Shown: in pieces, positions 1-12,024 of the stretch
How positions within the stretch are numbered: position 1 is the stretch's first letter
Layout: every line of letters starts with the position of its first letter
Source: Albugo candida
Lineage: Eukaryota > Oomycota > Peronosporomycetes > Albuginales
DNA length: 64,000 nucleotides
Direction: 5' to 3'
NCBI GenBank assembly: GCA_040437565.1
Contig: JBDOQK010000057.1
Coordinates: 1 to 64,000 of the forward strand
Position numbers and translations under genes: made by a program
Notes under the pieces: model-generated
What the model was told of the DNA's origin: nothing
What the model saw: the letters and a program-made list of their open reading frames with translations, nothing else
Database searches by the model: none

Positions 1-147
1 TGTTCGATCGTGTTTATTCTGGTCGCTGAAGTCAGATGGTGAATATATCCAAATCACTGTCCTAGTTATAACGATCGTTTTACTAGGACAGTGATTTGGA
101 TATATTCACCATCTGACTTCAGCGACCAGAATAAACACGATCGAACA
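1..147. repeat. Perfect inverted repeat (66-bp arms, 15-bp loop)
   Basis: Bases 1-66 are the exact reverse complement of bases 82-147. The 15-base spacer (67-81) itself contains the palindrome ACGATCGT. The outer ends read TGTTCGATCG and CGATCGAACA. Because the left arm begins at base 1, the palindrome may continue outside the window. It could be a small foldback element, or a snap-back artefact at the end of a contig. There is no open reading frame in it. The structure is certain; its origin is not. Confidence 0.95.
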
Positions 148-949
148 ACCTATCCAATACTGAGTATAAAAGTATTCGATTTTACTGTTGCGGTGCATGA
201 TTTATTTATCTAGAATGGCTACCAGCAGTACAGCTATGTGAAATCAAACATGCTAGTTCAATGGGTATAGGTCTGTACGCTCGATTCATGCGATTAAGAT
301 TAAGGCTATCATCCCTTGGTGGTGATACAATGCTGACGAATGTAACTAACTCCAAAATAATGTATAATATTTCCTAAAATTGCTGTGGATATGTAGATGG
401 AGTGCACATGTAAAAATAAAAATGCAATTTGATGGATTCAGAACTTCGTCAAAGTGATAGGTCCTCCATAAACCTACGCACGTATCAGAATGTAACATCG
501 TGTATAAGTGTGATAGAGAGGTTGCAAACAATGTTTTTTTACTACAATGTTATCTGCTTACATCTATCAAGTTTTTCCTCCCAGGCGCTCTTCTACGTGG
601 CTGTCACTCGACTAGAAGTCGAGTCTCTGAGAGGGAAGACATTACCATGCCCGTTTGCGCTAATAGATGTGCTCAAACCACTGCCTACGCCAGCGCGACT
701 CGAACTCGGGGCGTTCACTTACATACCCGAATATCTCGTATTGATATAATTTTACATAGTGAATCAACTAACCTTCAATTGCGCATTTCTATTGGATAAA
801 ATCTGTAATTAGAGTGATTCAGCAAAGGCACTGCGTGACGAACAAATCAGGAAATAATTCTAATAATGTGATGTTCTTTATGTAGTGAAACGCCACAGGA
901 TTCTAGGAGATAGACTCATGAAATATTTCCATTTCAGTGCGAACTTCAA
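148..949. other. No recognised gene; one short hairpin
   Basis: Nothing convincing is coded here. A perfect 8-bp stem with a 3-base loop lies at 606-624. On the minus strand near 685-700 there is a GTTCGAGTC motif resembling a tRNA T-loop or polymerase III B box, but no paired A box or tRNA fold accompanies it. Confidence 0.5.
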
Positions 950-1290
950 CGAAATTATCGAAAAGGATCCAAGAGAAACGCTTTGGATCGGTCCAAATCA
1001 CTTGAGATCGAGCAAAGAAGCCCGCATCATTCACCCCGTTGTACCATACGATTGCTCATATTAGTCTTGGTCGAGATATCACACCACAATGTCCAAAGGG
1101 TATGCGTTTGTGGAGTAACATCATTGATGTGGCTTTGAGCGAGCATCAGCGACTGCACATTTTCGACAATTTTTGATGGTCGAAAGCTTCTCATTGAACA
1201 TGAACAAAGTGGACTGATTCCGGGATGGAATCCATAAAGGGTTAGTGGTGGTCCAGGTGGAAAAAAAAAGTTGAACACGATTTGTTCTGA
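950..1290 (+). pseudogene. Broken RRM protein like U11/U12-35K or U1-70K
   Basis: Pieces of an RNA-recognition motif appear in order on the plus strand. First comes DPRETLWIG, matching the first RRM strand (family form TLFIGRLN). Then SKGYAFVE at about 1091-1116 matches the RNP1 segment. Then DGRKLLIEHEQ and IPGWNP at about 1176-1232 are followed by a glycine- and lysine-rich stretch ending GGPGGKKK at about 1273. That order, ending in the family's GW-P-RR-GGG-GGKK signature, is characteristic of the 35-kDa protein of the minor spliceosome and of U1-70K. The pieces lie in different frames: a stop follows FVE, another follows NP, and the joins look like one-base losses, one in a run of T near 1174. 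Either the gene is decaying or the assembly has indels. The family call is inference from motif order. Confidence 0.5.
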
Positions 1291-1734
1291 AGATCGAAAG
1301 TATCCATTGAAGATCGAATTTCCGAGCTGGACGCAAAAGTTTCTCTACACTGATTCCAATTCTCTGTTTGAATATATGGAAGACTGTTTTGATCAATGAC
1401 GAGTTCATTTTCATTTTCGATGCTTCTGGTTGATTCCGTACGAGAATTTTGTCGGAATGAAACTTTGCCTCCAATATCCAGTGACGATCCTATATTTTTG
1501 TGCGGAGAGAGTCGATTTCTCTTTGGAGTTGTGATTCCCGCCCGGCAATTTTACTTGAAAGCTGTTACAGATACTTAATGCGAATTGGATCGGGTGCCAT
1601 TTGCAACGCTTCACTGATACAACTACCTTATTAGTGCTACTAAGTGTGTATCTTCAACTCCATGACGATATCGTTCGACCATGTGTTGTCAAGATCGGGT
1701 AAAACGATAATTGTGAACTCAGAAAGTCCGTTTT

Positions 1735-2198
1735 TCGGGTGAGTCTGATGCATCACTTAGTGGATCGATATCGATCGATTCCGCTCGATTATCTACAGAA
1801 GCGGATGCGTCATTGTCGCTCATGTCGGATGAGTCTGGAAATACTGATCTAGCGCGATTTCCGTCACAATTGTGAGTTTCTTCGACTTCTGCATGGCGAA
1901 TTATACCTTATCCAAGTCTCAATTTTATGGATTCCCGCCTTCACTCACGTTGGACACCTGATCAGATCCATGTTTTCCATTAGAAACGATCGGCGTTTTA
2001 CGAAATATCCGAGACCGATCAGAATGTGCATATTTATGAACAGAGATTTAACTATTGGGTGGCTTTCTATCACGCCGGCTACAGCTTCAAAGGTTTCATC
2101 CTTAAAAATGGAGTTAGCTATATACATCAAGGGAATCCACCCAGTATCAGCGTAATCATTCCTGAGCTTATCGGCAAGCAGTTTTGTTGTATGGGATA
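1735..2198 (+). pseudogene. Coding-like remnant, unknown family
   Basis: One plus-strand frame runs from about 1735 to the stop at 2196-2198 with only two internal stops. It starts with a serine- and aspartate-rich stretch (GESDASLSGSISIDSARL, then MSDESGNTDL). It continues through an aromatic-rich part (QRFNYWVAFYHAGYSFKG at about 2040-2095). The composition is protein-like, but I recognise no domain. A GTGAGT at its left edge could be a splice donor, so part may be intronic. It lies just downstream of the RRM remnant on the same strand and could belong to it or to a second broken gene. Confidence 0.25.
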
Positions 2199-5100
2199 AA
2201 AAAAGCGACCATTGTTCTGGAGAGGTCTTCTGTGATGAACTCTCTGAACAGGAACCGTTTTTCAGTCAAATTTTTCAATGTTAACTCATGTGCTCTTCTG
2301 CTAACGGACGAGTATGAGAGTTAAACGCGCAGCGAAATGCTACTTTTTTCAATGTATCGGTTTTTTCTTTGTGAACGCAGAGTCGGATATGTCATCGCTT
2401 AAGGCTTTTCGTAAAACGATAATACGCTTGCATCATCTTCGGCAATCGATTCAATTATTTACTTGCAGTGGTGTATGCGAAATCGGGAGGATCTGTCCAT
2501 GCGTTGTCCCAGAATTCCGAATTGAGAGAAGAAGTTCCAAACAGAGTGAAGCTCTGGTTCACGTATATGCGATTCTTCCCACTGATTGACGTAACATGTA
2601 TTGTCACATGAACTGGAATTCTATGATGTTCTCGCTCTTCTTCGTTGACTCGACAATGAAAGTTCTTCTGATTGAGGCTATTTTATCGTAAGCTGCTCGT
2701 AGAACTGAAGAATTCCAAAAACAAATTTCAACGTCGACCAACTCATTGCCATCATCACCGTAAAAAAGTTTTATACACAAACACTGTTGTCTCATTTTCA
2801 GATAAGAGCTCAAATTCGAGAATTTGCAAGCTTTTATGACCACCCAACACTTTCGTTGAATCGACTTCCCCACATTATCACCAGATTCCGTTTTGTGCTA
2901 ATGCTTTTTGAAGCTCTATATATTCTTGCTGCAAATAATTGATCGTAATATTCCATCATTCGATTACCAACTTTCCAGCCCAAACTACGAACTTTTTGTA
3001 TCGGATGATAACACATCAACAGTTGCACAAATCGTGAAGATACAAGGTACAGGAAAGCCGCAATCAGCCTTCGACTGTCGTGACTTGATGTATAAAGATA
3101 TATTTCGCCTGCTGATTTAGTTCAACGGAGACCCGAGTTTAGAGACGACTTCCTTCGCAACAATTCCAGTCAGCCAGCAAAGATCTGGTTCGCTGTAGAC
3201 AGCCTCAGCTTCCCGGATATAACGAGAAATAAATGCTTCAGCACAGAGTTTATTTTCTCTCTGAAAATCATATACATGAAGAGGTAGCTTTCATTCAACT
3301 CTCATCACACTCCTCTTCTGATTCGTCTGTTTTGCGTCTGAAATAGCTCGTACATTCTCCGCTATTTTTTACGTTCACAGACTCCATACCCCAAAGTATA
3401 TCGAATATTCTCCCCGTAAAAAATTCATGCGTTCAGAGCTCCATTTCCACCACAAGCTATTCGGTCAATCCTTAATATTCTTCATTAAAACCTGCACGTT
3501 CGCAATCAATAGCTTGTTTTCGTAGAGCGTGAGAAAAAGCGTACCTGTCTTCTCAATAGCGACGCTATGGCACCGTCTGATAATAAATATCAAGCACTTC
3601 GCTTTTTGCTAATCGCTTTCTCCATTACTTCCACATGCGAATACATTTCGCGATAAGAAGATCGCTGAGTTGGAACGCAATGAGCGCATCTACTGAATGA
3701 ATTACAAGTCTTATAAAAATGAGGTGAGCTTCGGTACTGAGCCATGACATGAATCGCGCGTTGAATAAATTTTGAACCGTTCACTTCCTCTTCTAGAAGC
3801 TGATGACCTGAGAGAAGACCACGTGAGTATTTTCGTGACGCTGTCTAGATTAGCGTTCATGTTCGATACAAGAAATATACACATTGTTTCTCGAACGTGA
3901 GCTCCAGTCACGTCATTCTGAAGGTTTTTTTTTCGCCAATGATTCCGAGAGTCTGACCAACGCTTGCAGCTTTGTCACTGTAAAGGGAAGCGTGTTTTTG
4001 GTTGCCCGAAACTGTCGGATGTCATCTCAAAACGATTCGGAGAAATGTTGTATTGCTTGTGTGGATCACAAGCGATAGGCAAGTAACGAGCATGACCTTA
4101 CGTGATGAACGTTTCATGCGCCATGATGGATATTCGCTACTTCGATATTCGATATCAAAGAGGCCTTCACGTTTTTCATTGCCGGTCATTCTATTAGATG
4201 CTACGTTCGTGTGAACACGAACCACATGAGATTCGATCTGTTGTCTGCTTACATTATCTTGCATGTCTTGAACCATCAAGATCATGAAGAATCTTGGAAG
4301 AGTCGTCCAAAAGCGTTACGAAAATCATCATTGCATGAGGTAAATCAAAAATATCGCGATCTGCACCTACGTATATCTAATAAACAACTTCCACATGCTT
4401 GACACCTTCACATCGCTGCAAAAATTAGGCTACTTTCGTTACTAAATCACCAGCAAAGGATCAAATTTTGATTTGTCGCTGGCTGATATATGCAAGCCGA
4501 GTGGATAGAATTGATGATTTGGAATGGTCACATGTACTGGACCAAAGTATTATCACGTGAAAAAGAGGTATTCAGTCGGAAGTATACTGTAGAAGATTGT
4601 ATAAAATATTATCATCAGTCAAACTTCATTAAATTTCTTAGTTCGGTATCGGAGTTGAAAGGCAATTAAAATAGAAGTGCGGCTCCGTTGATCATCCTGT
4701 TGCAATTGTATCTCAGCGACCTACTTTTTGTTGTTTCACCTTCTTATTTCTTAGAGAAACGCCTACGTTAAATAATAGCCTCGTTTAAGCTGTTTTATTA
4801 AGCCGTCTTGAAGGTGGAACGATACTTTATCGCCTGTGGCAGTGACCATAAAGAAAATTGAGATTTAGTAAATTACTTTTATCCATTCAACAAAATATTC
4901 ATCAAATGAAAAGGTGACATTTGCCAGGCGAGAAGTCTGTCAGATACTATTGACACAATCTATCGTCGATACGAGATGTATCGAACAGATTAAGTTGAGG
5001 CGATTGCGCAGTGGCAAAGTAGCGCTCATGTGTCCAAATTATAGATTCTACCTGATAATGCAGGATTGAAATTTTTGGATAGATACAACGGCAGAAGTAT

Positions 5101-8100
5101 TCTGCCATCTTATATCTATCTGTGTTGACATACGCTGCTACAACCTTGTTAATGAAAAAAGATGGAATGTGTCTTCATCACAGATGAGCAGTGTGATTGT
5201 TAGCAGCTACGCAGTAAAGATTCTATCAATTTGAGATATTGCGTTGACAAGTCACCCGCAGGATCCCAATCGGCCATAGGTCTAAAGAGCACGCTGGCGC
5301 TGGCAATTAAAGCATCAAGAGAAATACTCGAGAGATAAATATACTAGTATAGACAAACTGAGCACACCATCTATTGTGATAGCGGATTTATGGATCATTT
5401 TTTAGCCACACTCTGTTGTTTCCTTTCCGTCATCCTTCCCGCAGACAAAGCATAAGATGCATTTGAGAACTACTGGTGACATACATAGCTTGATACATCG
5501 GCGGATTTTCATTAAAAATAAAAGGCTCATAATATTCTATCACTCGTATGTGCTGGACAAATCTTTGACTATGGAATCCTTTCCATAACCAAACGATTCA
5601 TGCGCGAAACGTTTCATTACTTTCTCCTGCTGGTTCTATATTGATGACTGGATATAGAATGCTTTTTTTTAGTGGGGTTGTATTTGGGAATGCTACGCGT
5701 GCATGTGAGGGTGTCTATCCTTCCCTAGGTATCATATGAGTTACTACAGACGAATGAACATATTTCTTCTTGATGCTCCTGTATATAGAGATAGACATGA
5801 TATCACAGCACTGCATAACAAGAATGTCGTATGATTAGCCTTTAGTGCCCTCAATATTGCTAGCATTTGCTTAAATAGTAAGAAATTTTAAGAGCAGGTG
5901 CGACAGAATTAAATACCACTGGAGCTTTCTACAGTTGAAGCTGATGAGCTGAAGTAATCAGACGTACCCTCAGCTACTGAATAAATGTTTTAGCGATACC
6001 TGACCATACCTTTCCTGGGTAGATAGTGTGTTTCCCCATAATAGGCATAAAAGCATCATCCATTTTTAATGTGTTTTTCATTCATAAAAATCTTTAAAAG
6101 CGAAAGTAACATCCGTTGAAGCCTTCTAGCACAATCCTTACACATGAATAGGTTGTATGGAACAATGATAGCGAGTATGTGATTCAGACATGCGTTTTGT
6201 AAGTTCTATCGTAGATATTCTATTCTGGAGGTCCCTTGTTTCATAAAGCTGCTTAGAGAATACCCTTATCATGATGTGTGCCGAGAAGGTTTTCGACTTC
6301 GACAGTATATTTGCTCAAAAGACCATTGCTTCGGACTTTACGATCCATAGAATCATTTGCGGTTTATGAGACACTCAGAGAAAAGTCTTTTTTTTCATTT
6401 GACATCAGCAGATTGTGATGCATAGTACTATGATAAGTAAAACCGTTGGGAGCATTTGCGAAAGGAATGGTAAAAACATGCAGAATTTTCTATCAAATGC
6501 AGCGCATTAGTTGAACCAGATTTCATTAAGAGCTTCTCAGTGATACAGGTTAAGATTTACATTGTATTCAACTTCTGTTTTAGTGAATATTGAGTAGTCT
6601 AGACTGCAAGTTCGAGATTGTACGTTTCCATGAGAATTTTCATGTCAACTCGTTCTGAGATGTACGTAGTTTTACCAACTTTACATAAAATCCTGTTCAG
6701 CTGTAGCGGTAGTGCCGCGTCCAAACAATCTTTGTATCGATCAAGATGGATGGTCACAAGGCGCTTATGAAGTTGGACGATGCTGAGGAAAGACTATACA
6801 ACGTACTTGATCCTTGTAGGGGACGAAGGAGTGCGTTACCACAGCACATACAGCGTGTCATGACATTCTCGAATTAACATGCGCAGTTTGGATCACTAAA
6901 ATAGGTCATAGCACAATCTAGTCCATTTACCGCGCCAGTTGACGAGTGTGACGTTCAAGATTCCGTCCAGCTTCACTGTGTTTTTTAGCAAAAGACTGAA
7001 ATAATTTCTTTTATCTGATGACGTTGCTCACTAAAAAATAAAGTAGAAGTACTCTGATCTTCTAAACGAGTCGGAGCCATTTCATTGGCATCCAAACGGC
7101 AATGCTGTCTCATCTCACACAGTGATTTCCGGGTGCATAAGTTTTTTTAAGAATGCCTTGTGTTTTGAATACTACCTTTTATACGGGCTCTAAAGAAAGT
7201 GTATTATGTGTTGCTGCGGCACAAAGGAATCAATACCCAGTTCTCCGTCTATCTTCCAAGGTGATGATAAGCGGATGTTCTTTTACCGGCGAACAGATAC
7301 GTCACCATACCACATAATCTCATTCAAACAGATTTCAACTTCATTGTGAGCAATCTCTTCAGATTATTGCATCACATAAACGAGATAAAATAACAAGAAC
7401 TGACTCAAAATGTGAAATGCGTTTTTCTATCCTGATGGAAGGTTATCATGAGGGAGCTCCTAGGCTCGTGGACGAGGTCTCACACTCGAGTTCTTCAAAG
7501 GAAGAAAAACAAGTACAAACGAAGCTAAAGCGTCATGCTTACGATAACAAAGAGCTCAAGAATGAGATAGTTCGAGAAATAGATTTTTTCATTGCTTGCT
7601 AAACATGTGATAAAACGAAAATCATTCTACACCGCGAGGCAATATTGCAGTTATCATAACAGCAGTAGTTGGTACCCTTAAAATAAATGAGGGTTTGGTA
7701 AGGCGCACAGATTGCATGAGTATTTGCACGACGGCGGAGCGTTCTCGAGACCGCAACAAGATTGAGTACGATAATGCAAAACGTACAAAGTACCTTGTAC
7801 CCGTAACATCTGTATGTCCGAGCTATCGAAATGCATATTAAACACGGTCACTTGGTGCCAGTTCGTCAGGATCTAACAAGATGCACGTCCTGCTACGTTC
7901 CTTCTCGTACCAAATTTACAGCACCATGAGCCACACGTACCATTTCTTCACATTATAAAACTTTCAATGCTACTTGAAATTTTAATGATGTGAGACCTTT
8001 CACTTTTCCTTCCTAATGCGCGGTGAAGGTGCGATACCAACAGAAATTTCTATCACGATTTACTGGATCGCTTAAACCAGTGAGTCATCCACATTACATT

Positions 8101-9043
8101 CCGCGGAACTGTGTCCTGTTTTCATACCCTATTGATTATCCCTGTTCGTGGTTTCATCGCTGAGTTGTGTTACCAAATCCATTCATCGTAGCGCTTCCGC
8201 AGCATAGAACTCTTTTGCGTACTACACACATCTTTTCCCAAGCGTGCGTCCAATCCTCAAGTTGCCGAAGCGACCAAATCGGACTCAATTTTGGTGCTCA
8301 AAAAGTTGCCCCCTGTGCGCGTTTCAGTCAACGTAGACGACCCATAAGCCGCCCGACCATAAAAGCGGAAACCAAAACGTCATGCGCTTACTCTGTCAAA
8401 GTGGGACGCACATAACGTCGAGCGTACGAAATACATGCTGTCACTAACAGAAAACGCACAATATCATCACCAACACTATTCGATCGCTGACCTTGATTCC
8501 ACATAAGGCCACACAATGTGCCGTGCTACTTTTCCAGATTTGCTTAATCCAATATCACATATATCAAATACAATCGCGAGAATAACGTACGTACTACATT
8601 CACAATTACGACGACCGATTTGCGTGGATTGTATCGCGAAATCACTGGATTTGCGGATGGTAGGATCAAAACACGCACGTTCAGCGAATAGATGAGCCCA
8701 TCTTTTGCGATTGAAAACGTTTATTGCTCCATTGCTACATTCAGGATGGAGCGTATTGAAATGAACATTTTATCAAAGTCATCAATGCAGCATACTCTGC
8801 CGTCCGAAAGTATCAAAGCAACTGATCCAGCACGAGCGGGCAGCCAAACAGCAGAACAACGTTTTTGCCCGATGTATACTAAGGAAGCGATAGTTGTGAA
8901 CGTATAATAAAAGTTGAGATTTTGATGTCATGCATTACGACACACAATGACACATTCAATTTTGAGCCAGAAAATAAGGCAAACTAACTTTCGACTTTAA
9001 CCGCATCCGGGGTCGATCTTCACTGTACCACCAAACAACATGC
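2199..9043. other. No recognised gene; scattered short frames
   Basis: Only short frames that shift often are present, such as about 90 codons at 2314-2589 on the plus strand, 70 codons at 2908-3120 (plus), and a charged 61-codon frame at 7417-7602 (plus). None shows a domain I recognise. AT-rich sequence around 4400-7400 looks intergenic. A 30-bp segment at 8252-8281 recurs in inverted orientation at 24882-24911 and is listed separately. Confidence 0.4.
8252..8281 (+). repeat. Dispersed coding-like repeat, copy 1
   Basis: This 30-bp stretch matches 24882-24911 on the opposite strand at 29 of 30 bases by eye, and weaker similarity continues for about 30 bases downstream. Both copies read as PQVAEATKS in one frame. 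It is probably a fragment of an unidentified repeated gene or element. Confidence 0.5.
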
Positions 9044-9190
9044 TGTTGGCAGGTGAGCGAAGATGCGGTGGTCCAGGAATATTGCCAAAACTGAGGTTTT
9101 ATTTTTAGAAAATCAAAATCCAAACCAATCGTTTAAACTAAGTTCCAAGTGCGACTAGAAACCTAAAACACATTGTTAAGTTCTTTCAAC
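9044..9190 (-). repeat. Copia fossil LTR (3' LTR)
   Basis: This is a 147-bp copy of the sequence at 13379-13528. It starts with the same TGTTGGCAGGTGAGCGAAG in plus orientation. As the element is read on the minus strand, this is its downstream LTR. Confidence 0.92.
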
Positions 9191-9205
9191 TTTCCTTCCT
9201 TTCCG
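9191..9205 (-). promoter_or_regulatory. Polypurine tract of the copia fossil
   Basis: On the minus strand this reads as a run of purines, GGAAAGGAAGGAAAG, directly inside the 3' LTR. That is the expected place for plus-strand DNA priming in LTR elements. Confidence 0.7.
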
Positions 9206-9399
9206 GTTGCACTCAAATTGTGTCATCTTCAACTTGCATTATCTGATCCCTTAACTGCCATAACTCCCTTAGCTGAAAAAATCTTGGCGTCGGAAACGCC
9301 TTCGTCTGCAAGTCGGCCATCACCTTCGACGTCGCTACGTACCTTGGTGCGATAATTTTTCTGATCATGTTAGCTCTGACGAATTTTACGGACGTCGGT

Positions 9400-10700
9400 A
9401 TGTTTTGCCTTGATTGAAGTAGCTTCGTTGAGAAATTGTCTGATAGCCGCCTGGTTATCCATCCACAAAATCATTAGCTCCTTCACTTTGACTTTTAACT
9501 CGCTGAAAAATTCCTTTGCTCCAACTTAATCCTGCGATGCCTTCGATGCTGCTACAAACTCTGCTTCCATCGTCGATAATACTACTGGGTGCTGCTTCTT
9601 GGATGACCAGCTGATCGAAATTCCATTCAAAGTGAATGCTGTAGCAGATATGCTCTTTCTCGTTACATCATCTGCTTCGTAAGCAGCATCCGACAACGCT
9701 TCCAGACTGAATTCTCTGGAATTCGTGCATACTTCACCACCCGAATAGAGCTTCACACTTTTAGTACCTTTAAGTTAACTTCACCACTCTGACACCTAAC
9801 GCCCAATCGGATGTTCTTGGTGCATGAGTACGTCTCATCAGCTTATCCACAGCGAAACTGATGTCTGGACGCGTGCAGCGTGAAATCCACAAAAGGATAC
9901 CCGCCAAAGACTAGAACTTCTTGATAGTTGGCTTCTTGACTGAACGTACCTCCAAGCAGTCCTTCTTTGATGTTGTACTATCGCTGTAGTCCTGACCGAT
10001 AGGCATGAGAACCGTATGCGCTTCATCCATTCCCATTTTCGTTTCTAATTCGCATATAGACGGTTCCTGATCCAAAGAGTATCCATCTTGATCGCTGTAG
10101 CGAACTCGCATGCCTAAAAACTTGCTGACGGGTCCGAGTTTCTTGATTTAAAACTTGAAAGATTATCAAATGTAGACTCATTTCTCGAAAAGTTCTCCCC
10201 GTTATCAGTATATCGTCGACATATATCCCCAAAACCGTAGTTCCTTCTGTGTCTTGGTCGTAATATAAACATGAGTCTGTTACACTTTGTTTGAAACCTG
10301 CATCGCTAAGCTTCTCATGCAACAGGTGACTCTATAGCCGTCCTGCTTGTTTCAATCCATATAGGCTCTTCTATAAGCGTAGTACCATTTCATCACGACT
10401 CGTAACACTCAGTTCATCCAGCTTGAATGTCGATATTTTTTCATTCCTTGCGGCACGTGCAAATACAGGTCCAAGTTCTTTTTTTTTTGGAGCCTTCACG
10501 CACGCATTAGGTACGTCACCGCGCCTTGCTGGCATTCCCCATATCCTTGCTAGCGCTTGTATAAGCTTTGCTTTGCCTGAACCCATGACTGCTGCAAATT
10601 TCATCTCATTGTTGACTCCGAATACTTGTTCATTCCCGCAGGCAACCATTCTAGCCTTGAAGAGTTTCATATTGCCGTTTGCGTGCGTTTTTCGCTTGAA
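9400..10700 (-). pseudogene. Copia fossil: reverse transcriptase and RNase H
   Basis: The copia reverse transcriptase box YVDDILITG is seen near 10200-10240. The RNase H segment with LSTMEAEFVAAS lies near 9530-9590. Both are on the minus strand in the order usual for copia. The region is broken and is treated as a fossil. Confidence 0.88.
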
Positions 10701-10999
10701 TACCCACTTCGTTTGTAAGGCTTTGATATCGTTGGGTCTTGGTACGATGGTCCATGTTCTGTATTCCTCCAGTGAGGCTAGTTCTGCGTCTGCAGCCTCC
10801 TACCATTCGACATGCTTTACTGACTTCATTGCTTGATTGTACGTCTTCTGATCCGGCTCAATCAGCACTGACACAATATCTTGAGACGAAGATGTCCTTC
10901 TTTGGTTTCTGCTAACCATCTTACTTCTTGGATCTTTCTTGATCCGATCCGATCGCGGCCTGTCGCAGTTGTGATTGATTTCCTTTGAACGTAGGTATT

Positions 11000-12000
11000 C
11001 TTATGAGGTTTCACGTCTACCTCTGTCAAATCATGTTGACGTCCCTTGTAATTTCCAAATCTATTTGCGCATTCCATAGTTGACTCCACATTTGAGATTT
11101 GTTGAGTGATAGTGACGGTCTTTGATTTGGGTAAATACATTTCGTATCCTTTGGTTTAATCGCATTTCCGGATAACTATGCCTTCTTCCCTTCGCTTTGC
11201 AAGAGACTTTTTTCAGTTCGCATTTGAACCGAACAAGGTGAGCTGAATGTTACGACATCAGCAAGACTTGTATCCTTCCCAGTCAAAAGCTTCAAGGGGG
11301 ATCGTCTTCCTTTGTTCGCACTGGTTAGGCTTCTATTAAGGATATATGTCACATATTTTGCGGCATCTCCCCCAAAAATATAACGCCACAGAGCTTCCAA
11401 ATATCATAGACCGCACCAGGTTCATGCATTTCTGTACTCAGCGCCACCATCTGCTCGTAGAACATGAATCTTGCAATAAAATCGTTTTTCGAAGTAAGTC
11501 AAGAAGTCTTGAAACTTCGTTGGTGCTATATTCTTCGTCTTGGCCAAAAATACCCGACAGTAGTTTGACTTGTAGTCGATAAAATTGACCAAATATCAAT
11601 TTCCACTTCGGTGTTGAGGCGTGATCGGACCCTTCAAACCACTGCATATTACTGCATTAATTCGTTCCGTTGGTGAGTTCATACCGGTATCTTACCGAGA
11701 CTGTCTGTTCTTTGTTTGCTTGCTTTCTGCGCAAGTAAGGAATTTCAATCGCCGATGGTCATCAATCTCGATCCCTGATTCCGGAAGCTTTGCTATACGC
11801 TCAATATTATCGTAGTTCAGATGACCAAATCGTTGATGGAAGTGAAGAAGACTTCCTGTCTGCTTGTTTGCGTCATCCACGGACTCAATTGAAGCGAGTA
11901 TATCCATAACACTGGATACGCGTTCCCGATCTTCTGTGTCGATAACGAGAACGTTTTTGACCATATTTACTTTGAACACGATCGCACCATACGCAGTATG
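11000..12000 (-). pseudogene. Copia fossil: integrase region
   Basis: The pre-integrase histidine motif (HQRFGHLNYDNI) lies near 11800-11850 and is followed towards lower coordinates by integrase-core-like sequence. This matches the copia order protease, integrase, reverse transcriptase. The region is broken and is treated as a fossil. Confidence 0.8.
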
Positions 12001-12024
12001 TCGTACTACTCTCGATCCATCTCC

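Noticed and set aside
585-745. Minus-strand GTTCGAGTC motif suggesting a tRNA or tRNA-derived SINE
   Set aside because: The T-stem does not pair fully, and no A box, acceptor stem or 3' repeat was found.
1090-1280. Reassigned stop codons explaining in-frame TAA
   Set aside because: The stops fall at positions expected to be different amino acids, and frame changes are also needed, so no single reassignment works.
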